NCBI RefSeq assembly: GCF_049331405.1
Contig: NZ_CP186274.1
Span: 806,001 to 870,000, forward strand
DNA from: PoT sp049331405
GTDB taxonomy: Bacteria; Planctomycetota; Planctomycetia; Isosphaerales; Isosphaeraceae
Length of the DNA: 64,000 nucleotides
Direction: 5' to 3'
Shown: in pieces, positions 19,563 to 28,673 of the stretch
Layout: every line of letters begins with the position of its first letter
Position numbering within the stretch: position 1 is the first letter of the stretch
The notes under the pieces: generated by a model
Database searches by the model: none
Seen by the model: only the letters and a program-made list of their open reading frames with translations
Told to the model about the DNA's origin: nothing
Translations under genes and position numbers: made by a program

Positions 19563-20429
19563 TCAGGCCTTGGGCCCGACGACCGGGTTGCGGAGGGTGC
19601 CCAGGCCGTCGATCTCGACCTCGGCCACATCGCCCGGCTTGAGCCAGACCTGCGGCTTGCGCGCCATGCCGACGCCCGGCGGGGTGCCGGTGAAGATCAG
19701 GTCGCCCGGCTCGAGCGTGAAGATCTGCGAGAGGTAGGCGATGATCTCGTCGACCCGGAAGATCAACTGGCTCGTGCTCGAGTCCTGCATCGTCTCGCCG
19801 TTGAGCCGGAGCCGGATGCCCAGGGCGTGCGGGTCGGGGACCTCATCGGAGGAGACCAGCATCGGGCCGATCGGTGCGAACGTGTCGAACGTCTTGCCCG
19901 CCATCCACTGCTTGCCCGGCTTATTGAGCTGCCAGTCGCGCGCCGAGACGTCGTGGCCGACGGCGTAGCCCGCCACGTACTCGTACGCGTTCTCCTTGGC
20001 GACGAACCGGCCCTTCTTGCCCACCACGATCACGAGCTCGGCCTCGTAGTCGACCTGCGTACTGACGGCCGGCAGGACGATCTCGGCACCGTGGCCGACG
20101 AGGGTGCTGGGGTACTTGCTGAAGAGGACGGGCTCGGGCGGGATCTCCATCCCGCTCTCGATCGCGTGGTCGCGGTAGTTCAGACCCAGGCAGACGATCT
20201 TCTGAGGGTCGTAGATCGGCGACAGCAAGGTCGCGACGGCCGGGTCGTGGCGGACCTTGCCCTGCGGCAGGGCGGCCCAGACGCGGCGGAGGACCTCTTC
20301 GCCCTGGCCCAACAACTCCCGGAGGTTCGAAGGGGCGGCCGGGTCGGCGCTCGCGACCTCGATGTACTCGTCATTCAAAACGCCGCAAGCCTGCGGACCC
20401 CGTTCCGTCTGCACAGTCACCCAACGCAC
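19563..20429 (-). CDS. Fumarylacetoacetate hydrolase (FAH) family protein
   Basis: The product has 288 residues. The FAH fold is clear: KIVCLGLNYRDHAIESGMEIP, then PVLFSKYPSTLVGHG, the metal-binding DYEAELVIVVGKKGR, GHDVSARDWQ and GDLIFTGTPPGVGMARKP. Enzymes of this family split acyl-pyruvate or related C-C bonds with Mg2+ (2-keto-3-deoxy-arabinonate dehydratase, oxaloacetate decarboxylase and similar). Substrate cannot be told from sequence. The GTG at 20429 is supported by GAGGAGG placed seven bases upstream and by the usual MRWVTV opening. Its 3' end converges with the small membrane protein gene. Confidence 0.92.
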   Translation of the reverse strand: MRWVTVQTERGPQACGVLNDEYIEVASADPAAPSNLRELLGQGEEVLRRVWAALPQGKVRHDPAVATLLSPIYDPQKIVCLGLNYRDHAIESGMEIPPEPVLFSKYPSTLVGHGAEIVLPAVSTQVDYEAELVIVVGKKGRFVAKENAYEYVAGYAVGHDVSARDWQLNKPGKQWMAGKTFDTFAPIGPMLVSSDEVPDPHALGIRLRLNGETMQDSSTSQLIFRVDEIIAYLSQIFTLEPGDLIFTGTPPGVGMARKPQVWLKPGDVAEVEIDGLGTLRNPVVGPKA

Positions 20430-20849
20430 GTAAGGCCTCCTCGATCTTCAAAATTCGCGGGACGATTTCGGTGGGACGTCGCGCCGCACTCGCAAGGCGG
20501 CGCCCATTTCGCAAAGGGCGTCGCCCGATGCCCCTGCCGGGGGGTCGCAGGTTCCGGCAGGCGGGATGGATCGCCCCACCCTCGATGGTTTGCACTATGT
20601 TGGTCCGACGAAGGCGGCGAGGCAAGGGAGATCCGTGCCTTTCTCGCCGGCCGATGGATCGTCAGAGGCGATATTTCTAGGCTGTGGACATCGGTCGGTA
20701 TGTTTAACCGAATGCCGACGCCGTGCAGCTTGGATCGCACGTGATAGAGATGTGTGAAAATGAAGAGGCAAGCCGGGCGAGTTCCCCGTCCGGCCCGCTC
20801 TTGCCGAAGGGCAAGGGGCCGGGGCATTGCATCGGGAGGAGTGGCAGGA

Positions 20850-21638
20850 TCAGGCGGCGCCTTGCTGGGCGGGGGCGGGGCAGGAGGGGAGTCGGAGGGT
20901 GAACGTGGTCCCCTGGCCGACCCGGCTCTCGGCCCTGAGACGGCCGTGGTGGGCCTCGACGATGTCGCGACAGACGGAAAGGCCGAGGCCCGTGCCGCCA
21001 TGCCCCGAGTCATCCGGGCCCGACTTGGTGGTGAAGAAGGGCTCGAAAATGCGTCGCAGGTCGGCCGGGGCGATGCCGGTGCCGGAGTCGGCGACGCTGA
21101 CCTCGGCCAGTCGTCCCGAGGCGTCGGCTCCCACGCGGACCCGCACCGTACCCCCCTCGGTCATCGCCTGGCGGGCGTTGATGATGAGGTTGAGCAGGAC
21201 CTGCTGGATTTGCGCGGGGTTGACCCGGGCATAGGGGTGGCCGATGGCCTGGAAGTCGATCCGGACGCGATGGCGGGACATGTCCTTGCCAACGAGCAAG
21301 GTGACTTCCTCGGTGAGCCTGACGAGGTCGGTCGGCTCCCTGCGGTCGGCCCGAGGCCGGGCGATGCCGAGTACGCCCCCCGAGATCACCGAGGCACGTT
21401 GCGCCCCCTCGAGGATCTTCTTGAAGGCCTTCTCCCGAAACGCCGGGTCGGGGTTGCGGAGCCCGAGCTTGGCGTAATTCAGGATCGGGGTGAGCGCATT
21501 ATTGAGCTCGTGACAGATCCCGCCGGCCAGCACGCCGAGGCTGCTGACGCGTTGGAGTGCGACGACCTGGCGGCGGAGGGCTTCGACCTCCTTCTCCAGG
21601 TCCGTCACGTGAGTCTCGTGCGCTGAAGTTCCTGCCAT
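20850..21638 (-). CDS. Soluble sensor histidine kinase, no partner regulator nearby
   Basis: The product has 262 residues without membrane segments. A short N-terminal coiled coil (THVTDLEKEVEALRRQVVALQRV) leads into the phosphoacceptor box GGICHELNNALTPILNYAK, with His43. The ATP-binding part has the N-box NLIINARQAM, G1 DSGTGIAP, F-box FEPFFTTK and G2 GTGLGLSV. All catalytic boxes are intact. It belongs with HisKA kinases that receive a signal from another protein, since no PAS, GAF or receiver domain is present. No response regulator gene occurs in the window, so it is an orphan here. Confidence 0.93.
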   Translation of the reverse strand: MAGTSAHETHVTDLEKEVEALRRQVVALQRVSSLGVLAGGICHELNNALTPILNYAKLGLRNPDPAFREKAFKKILEGAQRASVISGGVLGIARPRADRREPTDLVRLTEEVTLLVGKDMSRHRVRIDFQAIGHPYARVNPAQIQQVLLNLIINARQAMTEGGTVRVRVGADASGRLAEVSVADSGTGIAPADLRRIFEPFFTTKSGPDDSGHGGTGLGLSVCRDIVEAHHGRLRAESRVGQGTTFTLRLPSCPAPAQQGAA

Positions 21639-21986
21639 CGTATCCTCGGAACCCGGTCCATCCTGACGACCCGTGTTCGCCCACCTTTCGTATCGGCCGA
21701 CCCAGTGCCGAGGATGAGGCTCGATCCCCTCTTCTCGAGATCATGTCGAGCCCGGTCGATGAGGCAGGATGGGAGGGCGCCCAATAACCCTCTCTCTCGT
21801 CCTTCTTGCCATACCTCGCAAGCTTTACGCAGATCTCGAGGCTTTGTCCCGTGGACCATCTTCCCCCGCGTGAACCCTTCTGCGGAATGATTGAATAACT
21901 GCAGCGGGCGTGAGGCGCCATCGCGGCCGGAAGCCCCGTCGAGGCCTTGCCGTCTTGCGAAGACACCTACGCAGATCCTCACGGGT

Positions 21987-22601
21987 TCAAGTGGCGGAAG
22001 GCCGGTAGAGCCCGTGATGGTTGATGTAGGCCTCGACCCCGCGCGGGACCTGATAGCGGATGCTCTTCCCCTGGGAGCGGCGGTGCCGCAGGTCATGCGA
22101 GGCGATACCGATGGGCGGGATGTTCACCGAGATGATCGGCTTGACGTCCGGGCCGAGTTCGAGCGCCTTGATCCTCGCCGAGTCCGGGTCGACGGCGTCG
22201 ATCCCAGGCCGGTTGACCACGACGATCGTGGCCATCTGCATGATCCGCTCGGGCTCCCGCCACATGGGCAGGTCGACGAGGCTGTCGGCCCCAATCAGGA
22301 AGAAAAGCTCATCGTCGGGGCGTTCTCCGCGGATCGCCTCCAGCGTCTCGACGCTGTAGTGCGGCCCCGGACGCCTGGCCTCGACTTCCGAGACCTCGAA
22401 CCCTTGGTGCCCCGCGATCGCGATCCGGACCATCTCCAGCCGGTGCGCGACCGGCGAAGGTCCCCCCGGCTTGTGCGGCGGTGAGCCGGCGACCACGAAC
22501 CAGACGAGATCCAGGCCGCAGGCTTCGCGGCATTGCTCGGCCAGGACCAGGTGCCCGAGGTGGATGGGGTCGAACGTGCCGCCGAACAGCCCAAGTCGCA
22601 T
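21987..22601 (-). CDS. nadD: Nicotinate-nucleotide adenylyltransferase
   Basis: The product has 204 residues, normal for NadD. It adenylates nicotinate mononucleotide in NAD synthesis. Residues 1-17 contain GLFGGTFDPIHLGHLVLA, the nucleotidyltransferase GGTFDPxHxGH signature. SPPHKPGG and GADSLVDLPMWREPERI are family blocks. The C-terminal motif, usually ISSTxIR, reads IASHDLRHRRSQGKSIRY followed by VPRGVEAYINHHGLY; the Thr-to-His change is worth noting but the alignment is good. It follows the DUF434 gene on the same strand with a gap of about 150 bases. Confidence 0.95.
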   Translation of the reverse strand: MRLGLFGGTFDPIHLGHLVLAEQCREACGLDLVWFVVAGSPPHKPGGPSPVAHRLEMVRIAIAGHQGFEVSEVEARRPGPHYSVETLEAIRGERPDDELFFLIGADSLVDLPMWREPERIMQMATIVVVNRPGIDAVDPDSARIKALELGPDVKPIISVNIPPIGIASHDLRHRRSQGKSIRYQVPRGVEAYINHHGLYRPSAT

Positions 22602-22755
22602 TGCCGCTTGACCTTCTGCTTACTTGTCGGGAGAGGACTCTGCCCGGTCGGCCTCCCCCAACATCGGCCGGAGGATTGATAACCGGGGCTACGACGCGTT
22701 GTCCGGTCCACGAGTTTACTCGATCGAAGACCTTCGGTCGAACCTCCTGCACCCT

Positions 22756-23463
22756 TCAGGCGAGGTCGACGACGAAGGCTTCCGGGACGGCCGCCTCGAC
22801 GAGGTGCCGGGCCAGGTTGATCCAGGGGCCGCAGCGGTTGAGGATCCCGGAGTCGGCGGTCGCGACGAGGTCGCCCGGCTGGACGAGCAGGACATCGGGG
22901 TCGGGCACGATCTCGGCCTGCCAGCCGCGCTCCCGGATCATCGCCGCGAGCCGGCCGCTATTGGAGACGGGGGCATCGAGCAACCAGAGGCAGGGGCCCA
23001 CCTTCCATTCCGCCAGCCATTGCGCCGCGAGGTCGAGGGCCGGCTGCGTCTCGTCGACACGACGATAGGTCCCGTGGACGCTTGCGAGATCCCGGAAGCA
23101 CCCATCGCGACCCCCCAGCACGACGCCCCCTCCCAGTGCCGACTCGAGCGTCAGGATCAGGTTGAAGCCGTCGATACGCAAAGGCCGTCCCGCGAGGCCT
23201 TCAAGCGGGATCCGTCGGGCGTGTCGAGCCGTAAGATCGGCGTCGGAGCAGGCCGAGCGGAGGACGGCGATCCTCTGCCGCTCGACGAGCCTGAAGCGAT
23301 CGCCGACCAGCTTGAGCGACGACGGCTCGGCATAACCTCGGCTGAGGAGCCAGGACAGGTCCGACACGGCGGTCGCGAGGTCGGGCCGCGCGGCGTCGCC
23401 GAACCAGGTCTCGTCCTGGGGCCCGGGTCCTCGGTGCTTCCGCGTATCTGGCACGGCCCGCAT
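22756..23463 (-). CDS. DUF434/DUF5616 domain protein of unknown function
   Basis: The product has 235 residues and is predicted cytoplasmic. The N-terminal part (ATAVSDLSWLLSRGYAEPSSLKLVGDRFRLVERQRIAV, split over residues about 30-70) matches what I know of DUF434. The rest has RIDGFNLILTLESALGGGVVLGGRDG and a Rossmann-like segment (WLLDAPVSNSGRLAAMI), as in the DUF5616-type C-terminal region, then DLVATADSGILNRCG. The aspartates and the order of strands suggest a PIN- or TOPRIM-like nucleotide-binding fold, but this is a guess. It begins 26 bases after the dienelactone hydrolase gene, so the two are probably co-transcribed. Confidence 0.8.
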   Translation of the reverse strand: MRAVPDTRKHRGPGPQDETWFGDAARPDLATAVSDLSWLLSRGYAEPSSLKLVGDRFRLVERQRIAVLRSACSDADLTARHARRIPLEGLAGRPLRIDGFNLILTLESALGGGVVLGGRDGCFRDLASVHGTYRRVDETQPALDLAAQWLAEWKVGPCLWLLDAPVSNSGRLAAMIRERGWQAEIVPDPDVLLVQPGDLVATADSGILNRCGPWINLARHLVEAAVPEAFVVDLA

Positions 23464-23489
23464 CCCCTCGCGTGGTTATCCAACTTCGA

Positions 23490-24239
23490 TCAATCGAGCA
23501 CGCGTTTGAAGAGATCGAGCGTCTTCTCGAGGGCATGCTCGGCCGCATCCTCGTGGTAGTTCGGCCCGGGGACCGCGAAGCCGTGATCTGCGCCGGGCAG
23601 GACCTCCACGGTGGATCTCTCACTGAGCTTGCTCAACTCGTTGATCAACGGCTGGTTGTGCTCGACGGGGGCGAGGTGATCCTCCTCATCGATCGCCACA
23701 TACAGATGCCCGGGGATTTTGGAGGCGACGAGGTGGGGCGAATCCGCGTCGTCCGACACGCAGAAGGACGGATGCAGGCCGGCGCCCGCGACGAACGTCT
23801 CGGGGTGCTCGGCCATGCACCGGAGCAGGAACCTGACGCCATTGCAGTAGCCGATGCAGCCCATCTCGCCGGGCCTTGCCGCGGGGTCGGTGGCGAGGTG
23901 GGCGAGCACGGCGTCGACATCGGCACGGACATGGTCGTCGGTCGTGCCCATGACCATGCCGAAGAAGCTCCGCATCAGATCCGAGTCGGGCCCGGCCGCC
24001 ATGAGGGCCTCGGGCTCGACGTGGACGAACCGGCCGAAGCGATGGTAGCGGTCGGGGGCCACGACGTAATAGCCGGCCTCGGCGACCTCGCCGACGACCT
24101 GATGGGTCGCCTCCCGGATCCCCGGCCCGTCGTGGAAGAGGAGGACGACCGGGAAGGGGCCCTCGCCCTCGGGTCTTTTGAGGATCACGCCCAGGGTGCT
24201 GTCATCGGGGGTGCGGAGGTCGACAATCGCTTCGAGCAC
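23490..24239 (-). CDS. Dienelactone hydrolase family protein
   Basis: The product has 249 residues. It has the alpha/beta-hydrolase order of this family: PVVLLFHDGPGIREATH (oxyanion region), GCIGYCNGVRFLL with Cys as the nucleophile in G-x-C-x-G, an acid near VAIDEEDHLAP, and the catalytic His in LPGADHGFAVPG. These enzymes hydrolyse dienelactones or related esters. I chose GTG 24239, preceded by AAGGAGG nine bases upstream; the longer frame to 24368 adds an unlikely Arg/Pro-rich leader. It precedes the DUF434 gene by 26 bases. Confidence 0.9.
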   Translation of the reverse strand: MLEAIVDLRTPDDSTLGVILKRPEGEGPFPVVLLFHDGPGIREATHQVVGEVAEAGYYVVAPDRYHRFGRFVHVEPEALMAAGPDSDLMRSFFGMVMGTTDDHVRADVDAVLAHLATDPAARPGEMGCIGYCNGVRFLLRCMAEHPETFVAGAGLHPSFCVSDDADSPHLVASKIPGHLYVAIDEEDHLAPVEHNQPLINELSKLSERSTVEVLPGADHGFAVPGPNYHEDAAEHALEKTLDLFKRVLD

Positions 24240-24462
24240 GTCCTGGACCCTCCTTCGGTCGCGACTCGTGGGGTGACGCCATGATACCGGGTCTTGTGGC
24301 GGGTCGCCGCATCCCTCTCGCGGCTCAGCGAGATGGTTGTGTGGGCAACACCGCCCCCGCGTTGACATTCCCGGAGGCCTGGCGGTTCATCGTGCGGGAT
24401 GGGCAGGGTCACGATCGAGCGAGAATTCTATTGATTGGCCAGCGGGCAAGGTAAACGACAAT

Positions 24463-24489
24463 GGCCGAGGCCCGCATGGGGCCTCGGCC
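24463..24489 (-). terminator. Terminator hairpin after the sulfatase gene
   Basis: A perfect 11-base stem, GGCCGAGGCCC with GGGCCTCGGCC, lies 32 bases beyond the sulfatase stop. On the minus strand it is followed by ATTGTCGTTTACC, a modest T-rich tail. It probably separates the sulfatase transcript from the dienelactone hydrolase group. Confidence 0.65.
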
Positions 24490-24520
24490 GTCGATAGACA
24501 ATTCGCGATCGAGGGAGGGT

Positions 24521-26284
24521 TTACTTGACCGTCGATTCCTTCAACTTCTCCATGATCTCGTTGAGGTTGAAGCTCGCGGCCTTCTGGCGCTGGGGGTATT
24601 CCTTGAAGGTCATGAGGAACTTACCCACATACTCCTGCGCCGGGACGAGCAGGTAGATGTGGTCGAGGAACCAGTCGTAATACGTGTTCGACGTGATGTC
24701 GGCCCGCTCGTAGGGGTCGGTGCGGAGGTTGAAGATCTTGGGGACGCGGAGGGTCGTGAAGGGCTCGGCCCAGATCCTGAGCGTCCCCTGGGCCCGCTGC
24801 TCCATGAAGACGAGCTTCCAGTTGTCGAACCGGAGACCGGTGACCTGCTGGTCGTCGTTGCAGTAGATGAATGAGTGCCGCGGGCTCTTGTCCGTCTGGC
24901 CGGTGAGGTAGGGGACGAGGTTGTCGCCGTCGAGGTGGACCTTGTAGGTCATGTCGCCGACCGTGTGCCCCTTGAGGAGCTTCTCCTTCACGTCGGGCTC
25001 GCCGGCCATGGCGAGGAACGTGGGGAGCCAGTCGTGGTGGCCGATGATCTGGTTCGAGACCGTCCCCGGTTTGATCTTGCCAGGCCAGCGGACCATGCAC
25101 GGGACGCGGTAGGCCCCCTCCCAGTTCGAGTTCTTCTCGTTGCGGAACGGGGTCATGGCACCGTCCGGCCACGCGTTCATGTGCGGGCCGTTGTCGGTGG
25201 CGTACATGACCAGGGTATTGTCGGTCAGCCCGAGACGGTCGAGGGCGTCGAGGACCGTCCCCACGTTCTTGTCGTGGTCGATCATCGCGTCGTGATACTC
25301 GCTCTGCCAGCGGCCCGACTGGCCGAGGCTCTCCGGCTTGACGTGGGTGCGGAAGTGCATGTGGGTGAAGTTCACCCAGAGGAAGATCGGCTTGTCGGCC
25401 TTCTTCTGTTCCTCGAGGAATTTCACGGCGCGGGCGGCGGTGTCGTCGTCGATCGTCTCCATCCGCTTCTTCGTCAGCGGGCCGGTGTCCTCGATCGTCT
25501 GCTTGCCGACCTTGCCGAAGCGGGGGTCATCGGTGGTGTCATCTTTGTCCGTAGCCTTGGTGTGGAGCACCCCGCGCGGGCCGTAACGCTGGTGGAAGGC
25601 CGGGTCCTTGGGATAGTCGCGGAGCTCCGGCTCCTCCTCGGCGTTGAGGTGGTAGAGGTTACCGTAGAACTCGTCGAAGCCGTGGACCGTTGGGAGGAAC
25701 TCGTTGCGATCCCCCAGGTGGTTCTTGCCGAACTGGCCGGTGGCGTAGCCGTGCGGCTTGAGCAACTCGGCGATCGTCGGGTCCTGCTTCTGCAGGCCCA
25801 GCGGCGAGCCGGGGAGCCCGACCTTGGTCAGGCCGGTGCGGAGCCCGTGCTGCCCCGTGATGAACGAGGCCCGGCCCGCCGTGCAGCTCTGCTCGGCATA
25901 GTAGTCCGTGAAAATCATCCCTTCCTTGGCGACCCGGTCGATGTTCGGGGTGCGATAGCCCATCAGGCCCATCGTGTAGGCACTGATGTTGGACTGGCCG
26001 ATGTCGTCGCCCCAGATCACGACGATGTTCGGCTTCTTCTCGGCCGTCGCGGCCGGCGCCGGCTGGACGGCGGTCGTCGCCATCGAGAGCAGGGCGGCGC
26101 GGCTGAGTCCCTCCGAGCAGGTCGCCTTCGCCTCCTGGCCGGCCGCCGCCTTCGCGGGCTGGGGTGCGGGGGCCTCTGCCGCCAGGGCGGGGCGAGGGGC
26201 TTCGAGGTGGCCTGCCGCCACGACGTAACCCAGACCGGCCCCCAGGCCGATCATGAACATGGCTTGCAACGACGGACGCATCAT
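24521..26284 (-). CDS. Exported arylsulfatase
   Basis: The product has 587 residues. Residues 1-36 form a signal or anchor segment (MIGLGAGLGYVVAAG), followed by an Ala/Pro-rich linker to about residue 83. The sulfatase domain begins KPNIVVIWGDDIGQSNISAY with metal-binding Asp93 and Asp94. The active-site motif C-T-A-G-R (residues 134-138) fits C-x-A-x-R, so Cys134 should be converted to formylglycine. Other family blocks include GKNHLGDR, MYATDNGPH and MVRWPGKI. It removes sulfate from an organic ester, in planctomycetes commonly a sulfated polysaccharide. No anaerobic or FGE-type maturase lies in the window. The start is one of two adjacent ATGs (26284, 26281). Confidence 0.93.
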   Translation of the reverse strand: MMRPSLQAMFMIGLGAGLGYVVAAGHLEAPRPALAAEAPAPQPAKAAAGQEAKATCSEGLSRAALLSMATTAVQPAPAATAEKKPNIVVIWGDDIGQSNISAYTMGLMGYRTPNIDRVAKEGMIFTDYYAEQSCTAGRASFITGQHGLRTGLTKVGLPGSPLGLQKQDPTIAELLKPHGYATGQFGKNHLGDRNEFLPTVHGFDEFYGNLYHLNAEEEPELRDYPKDPAFHQRYGPRGVLHTKATDKDDTTDDPRFGKVGKQTIEDTGPLTKKRMETIDDDTAARAVKFLEEQKKADKPIFLWVNFTHMHFRTHVKPESLGQSGRWQSEYHDAMIDHDKNVGTVLDALDRLGLTDNTLVMYATDNGPHMNAWPDGAMTPFRNEKNSNWEGAYRVPCMVRWPGKIKPGTVSNQIIGHHDWLPTFLAMAGEPDVKEKLLKGHTVGDMTYKVHLDGDNLVPYLTGQTDKSPRHSFIYCNDDQQVTGLRFDNWKLVFMEQRAQGTLRIWAEPFTTLRVPKIFNLRTDPYERADITSNTYYDWFLDHIYLLVPAQEYVGKFLMTFKEYPQRQKAASFNLNEIMEKLKESTVK

Positions 26285-26787
26285 GTGGTGTGTTCCCAGG
26301 AAGAGGCGCTCGGGCGCATGGAGGTGGAGTCTCGCCTCGCGAAGAAGGGAGGGGCCAACGTTGCCCCTCGACGGCATGGGCGCGAGATCATCGTTCGTTC
26401 GAAGTGCAGGAGACCTCGCGAGCCACCCTTCGACCGGAATGCGCCATGTAATGTAAGGCAGCGCCGCCGCGAATGACAGTCACATGACCAGGAATCGCAT
26501 GTGGAGCTATCGTGAAGGGGCGGACGTCGATCCAAGGATGTCGTCGAGAGACATGGATCTGGCACGATCACTGGACTGACGTCGGCACCCGTCATGGCCG
26601 GACGGCTCGACGTCAGCAGCCCGTCGAAAGCCGCGAGAACGGCTTCCTCACACCGAGGCGAGCCTCTATGCCGCAGCTCGGAGCTGGCAGTAGGCTCATG
26701 ATGAGGCTCAGTGCGCGCGAAGGAGACGGCCCAGAAGCGGCAGCATTCCTCAGGCTTGCGCCAGGCCCGCCGGTGCTGCCGCTTCGG
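26285..26787. other. Intergenic gap between sulfatase and a membrane-anchored protein
   Basis: Nothing convincing is coded in 503 bases. Open frames across it are rich in Arg, Pro and Ser and have no ribosome binding site. Both flanking genes are on the minus strand, so the left part should contain the sulfatase promoter; no clear elements were seen. Confidence 0.45.
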
Positions 26788-27303
26788 TTAGGTGATGTGG
26801 CCACCTGTTTGAGTCGCCTTCCATGTCCCATCAAACTGGAGCTCAAACGTACCATTCGCACTGCAAGAGAAGCTACTTTTTGCCGTCTTCCCGCGGATGT
26901 GATAGTTCATTTTCCATGTCTTCTCCTTCAGGTTGCAGGAGAAGTAATTCCCGATTTTCACATCGGGATCGTTGGTTTGGTCAATGGCGCCGTGCTTGAG
27001 GCCCTTGAAGATGGGGTCGTCCTCTCCACCTCGGAGTCGCGGAAACTCATTGAGTTTCAGGATGGCCGCTCGCGCCTGCTCTGCCGTGATAATTGGCTCT
27101 ACTTGCGTTTTCCCGATGGGCTTGTCCGGCCCGCCCGTCAAGAGAAACGCGGCTACCATGATCGTGGCCGCCAGGACAACGATGAGTATCGCAATCACCT
27201 TCGCCAGAAGGGAAGTGGACCGCTCCTTTGCCTTCGGCGTTCGCTGGGGAACCTCCAGGCCATCGAGTTCAACGTCCCTGGCCTCGTGAGAATCGGCGTC
27301 CAT
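26788..27303 (-). CDS. Hypothetical membrane-anchored protein
   Basis: The product has 171 residues. A charged cytoplasmic N-terminus (MDADSHEARDVELDGLEVPQ) precedes one strong membrane helix at about 32-56 (LLAKVIAILIVVLAATIMVA). The outer part has two Cys in NYFSCNLKEKTW and SSFSCSANGTFELQ that could form a disulfide, and ends in beta-like segments (FDGTWKATQTGG). The ATG at 27303 has GAGG nine bases upstream. Base composition is lower in GC than its neighbours, and codons such as AAA and GAT are more common, hinting at a different origin. I do not recognise the family. Confidence 0.75.
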   Translation of the reverse strand: MDADSHEARDVELDGLEVPQRTPKAKERSTSLLAKVIAILIVVLAATIMVAAFLLTGGPDKPIGKTQVEPIITAEQARAAILKLNEFPRLRGGEDDPIFKGLKHGAIDQTNDPDVKIGNYFSCNLKEKTWKMNYHIRGKTAKSSFSCSANGTFELQFDGTWKATQTGGHIT

Positions 27304-27569
27304 GGTCTGCCTCGCGTATTGCTTAACTCTCTCGACCCTTACCACTAACCTCTACCATATCGCCAGGACAAACACATCTTGGATGTGACCGATTTCAAGT
27401 TTTTTGGGAGTCGCTGGAGCATCCTCCGGGTATCGAGTCAACAGACCCGGAAATCATACGCAGGAAACGACATCTTGAACCGACAGGCTATCACAACGAT
27501 TGCCGCATCGACCCGGGCCGCCGCATGAAGGGCAGGCCAGGGTCGATGCTTTTTGACTCTTCCACAAGG

Positions 27570-28061
27570 TCAGACCGAGACCCCTTGCAGCACGTCGTCG
27601 AGCCGGTCGTAGCTCGCGGCCATGCCGTGCTCCATGCCCGAGGCCACGGCGCCGTCGCGGGCCTCCTTCGACGGGTATTGCAGGGTGATCATGAGCCTGG
27701 TCCTCGGGCCGTCCTCGGCGAGCTCCAGGGTGGCCAACTGCTCGACCATCTCGGGGTGGCCGGTGCCGACGTCGAACTTCTCCGTGCGGACGACCTTCTC
27801 GGGGCGGTTGATCTCGAGATACTCGCCGCTCATCGACAGCGCCGCCCCTTCCGGCCCGGCCCAGGCCCAGCGGAACTGGCCGCCGACCCTCGCATCCTCC
27901 TCGCAGACCGTCATCTCCCAGCCGGGCGGGCCGAGCACCCATCGCCTGAGCAACTCGGGCTTCGACATCGTGTCCCAGACCAACTCGCGAGGGGCGTCGA
28001 AGTCGCGGGTGATGACGATCTCGCGGTCTCCGGACGGGGCGACCTTGAACGTATGCTTCAT
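27570..28061 (-). CDS. SRPBCC/AHSA1-family protein
   Basis: The product has 163 residues. The fold is recognisable from IVITRDFDAPRELVWDTMSKPELLRRWVLGP, then GGQFRWAWAGPEG, GEYLEINRPEKVVRTEKFD and the C-terminal helix MEHGMAASYDRLDDVL. These START-like proteins bind small hydrophobic ligands; most in this context have no known substrate. Its start lies 12 bases after the ArsR gene stop, so the two form an operon, a very common pairing in which the regulator probably controls the binding protein. Confidence 0.93.
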   Translation of the reverse strand: MKHTFKVAPSGDREIVITRDFDAPRELVWDTMSKPELLRRWVLGPPGWEMTVCEEDARVGGQFRWAWAGPEGAALSMSGEYLEINRPEKVVRTEKFDVGTGHPEMVEQLATLELAEDGPRTRLMITLQYPSKEARDGAVASGMEHGMAASYDRLDDVLQGVSV

Positions 28062-28073
28062 CGTCGTACTCCG

Positions 28074-28418
28074 TTAGGGTTGGGGCTTCTGCTGGTTCTT
28101 CTTGAGTTCTTCAAGCAAGTCATCCAGGCGGTCGAAGTTGGCCTCCCAGATTTTGCGGTAGTCCTCGAGCCACTCATTCGCCTCGGCGAGCGGCTTGGCC
28201 TCGATCCGGCAAGGCCGCTTCTGCTTGTCGCGCCCCCGGGAGATCAGGCCGGCCTTCTCGAGCACCTTCAGGTGCTTGGAGATCGCCGGTTGGCTCATCC
28301 GGAAGGGCGCCACCAACTCCATCACCGTGGCCTCTCCTTGAGCCAGCCTGGCGAGGATCGCGCGCCGGGTCGGGTCGGCCAGCGCCATGAATGTGGCGTC
28401 GAGCCGGGCAGTCGTCAT
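28074..28418 (-). CDS. ArsR-family transcriptional regulator
   Basis: The product has 114 residues. The winged-helix core is MALADPTRRAILARLAQG, then MSQPAISKHLKVLEKAGLIS for the recognition helix. The wing contains RDKQKRPCRIE and the C-terminus EWLEDYRKIWEANFDRLDDLL. No metal-binding Cys pair of the ELCVCDL kind is visible, so this is the SRPBCC-partner subtype rather than a metal sensor. ATG 28418 has GAGG about ten bases upstream; the longer frame to 28481 crosses the promoter. It leads the two-gene operon with the AHSA1-like protein. Confidence 0.92.
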   Translation of the reverse strand: MTTARLDATFMALADPTRRAILARLAQGEATVMELVAPFRMSQPAISKHLKVLEKAGLISRGRDKQKRPCRIEAKPLAEANEWLEDYRKIWEANFDRLDDLLEELKKNQQKPQP

Positions 28419-28437
28419 GGTTAATAACCTCTTGGTT
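28419..28437. promoter_or_regulatory. Palindrome at the start of the ArsR gene, candidate operator
   Basis: GGTTA-A-TAACC (28419-28429) directly touches the ArsR start codon, and AACC-TCTT-GGTT (28426-28437) overlaps it. Overlapping dyads covering the ribosome binding site would suit autorepression by the ArsR dimer; this is inferred from position only. Confidence 0.4.
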
Positions 28438-28673
28438 GTATAGCTGAGTGGTAATCTAATCGCGGGCGCGGTGGTTGTCAACTCCCGGAGTGAAAGGCCA
28501 AGATTCCGGGGCCGCGGCTTGCGACCAGAGTTGTGAGCGAGTCGGATGCGATGGGGTGGAATTCGCCGATGGGATTCGGCGCCTTGGGATGGGGCCGGGC
28601 CTGGATATGCTGTTACCCAGGCGTCGCTCGGACGATCTCAGGGCTTCGATGGTGAGGTGAAAGGATGGTCTCG

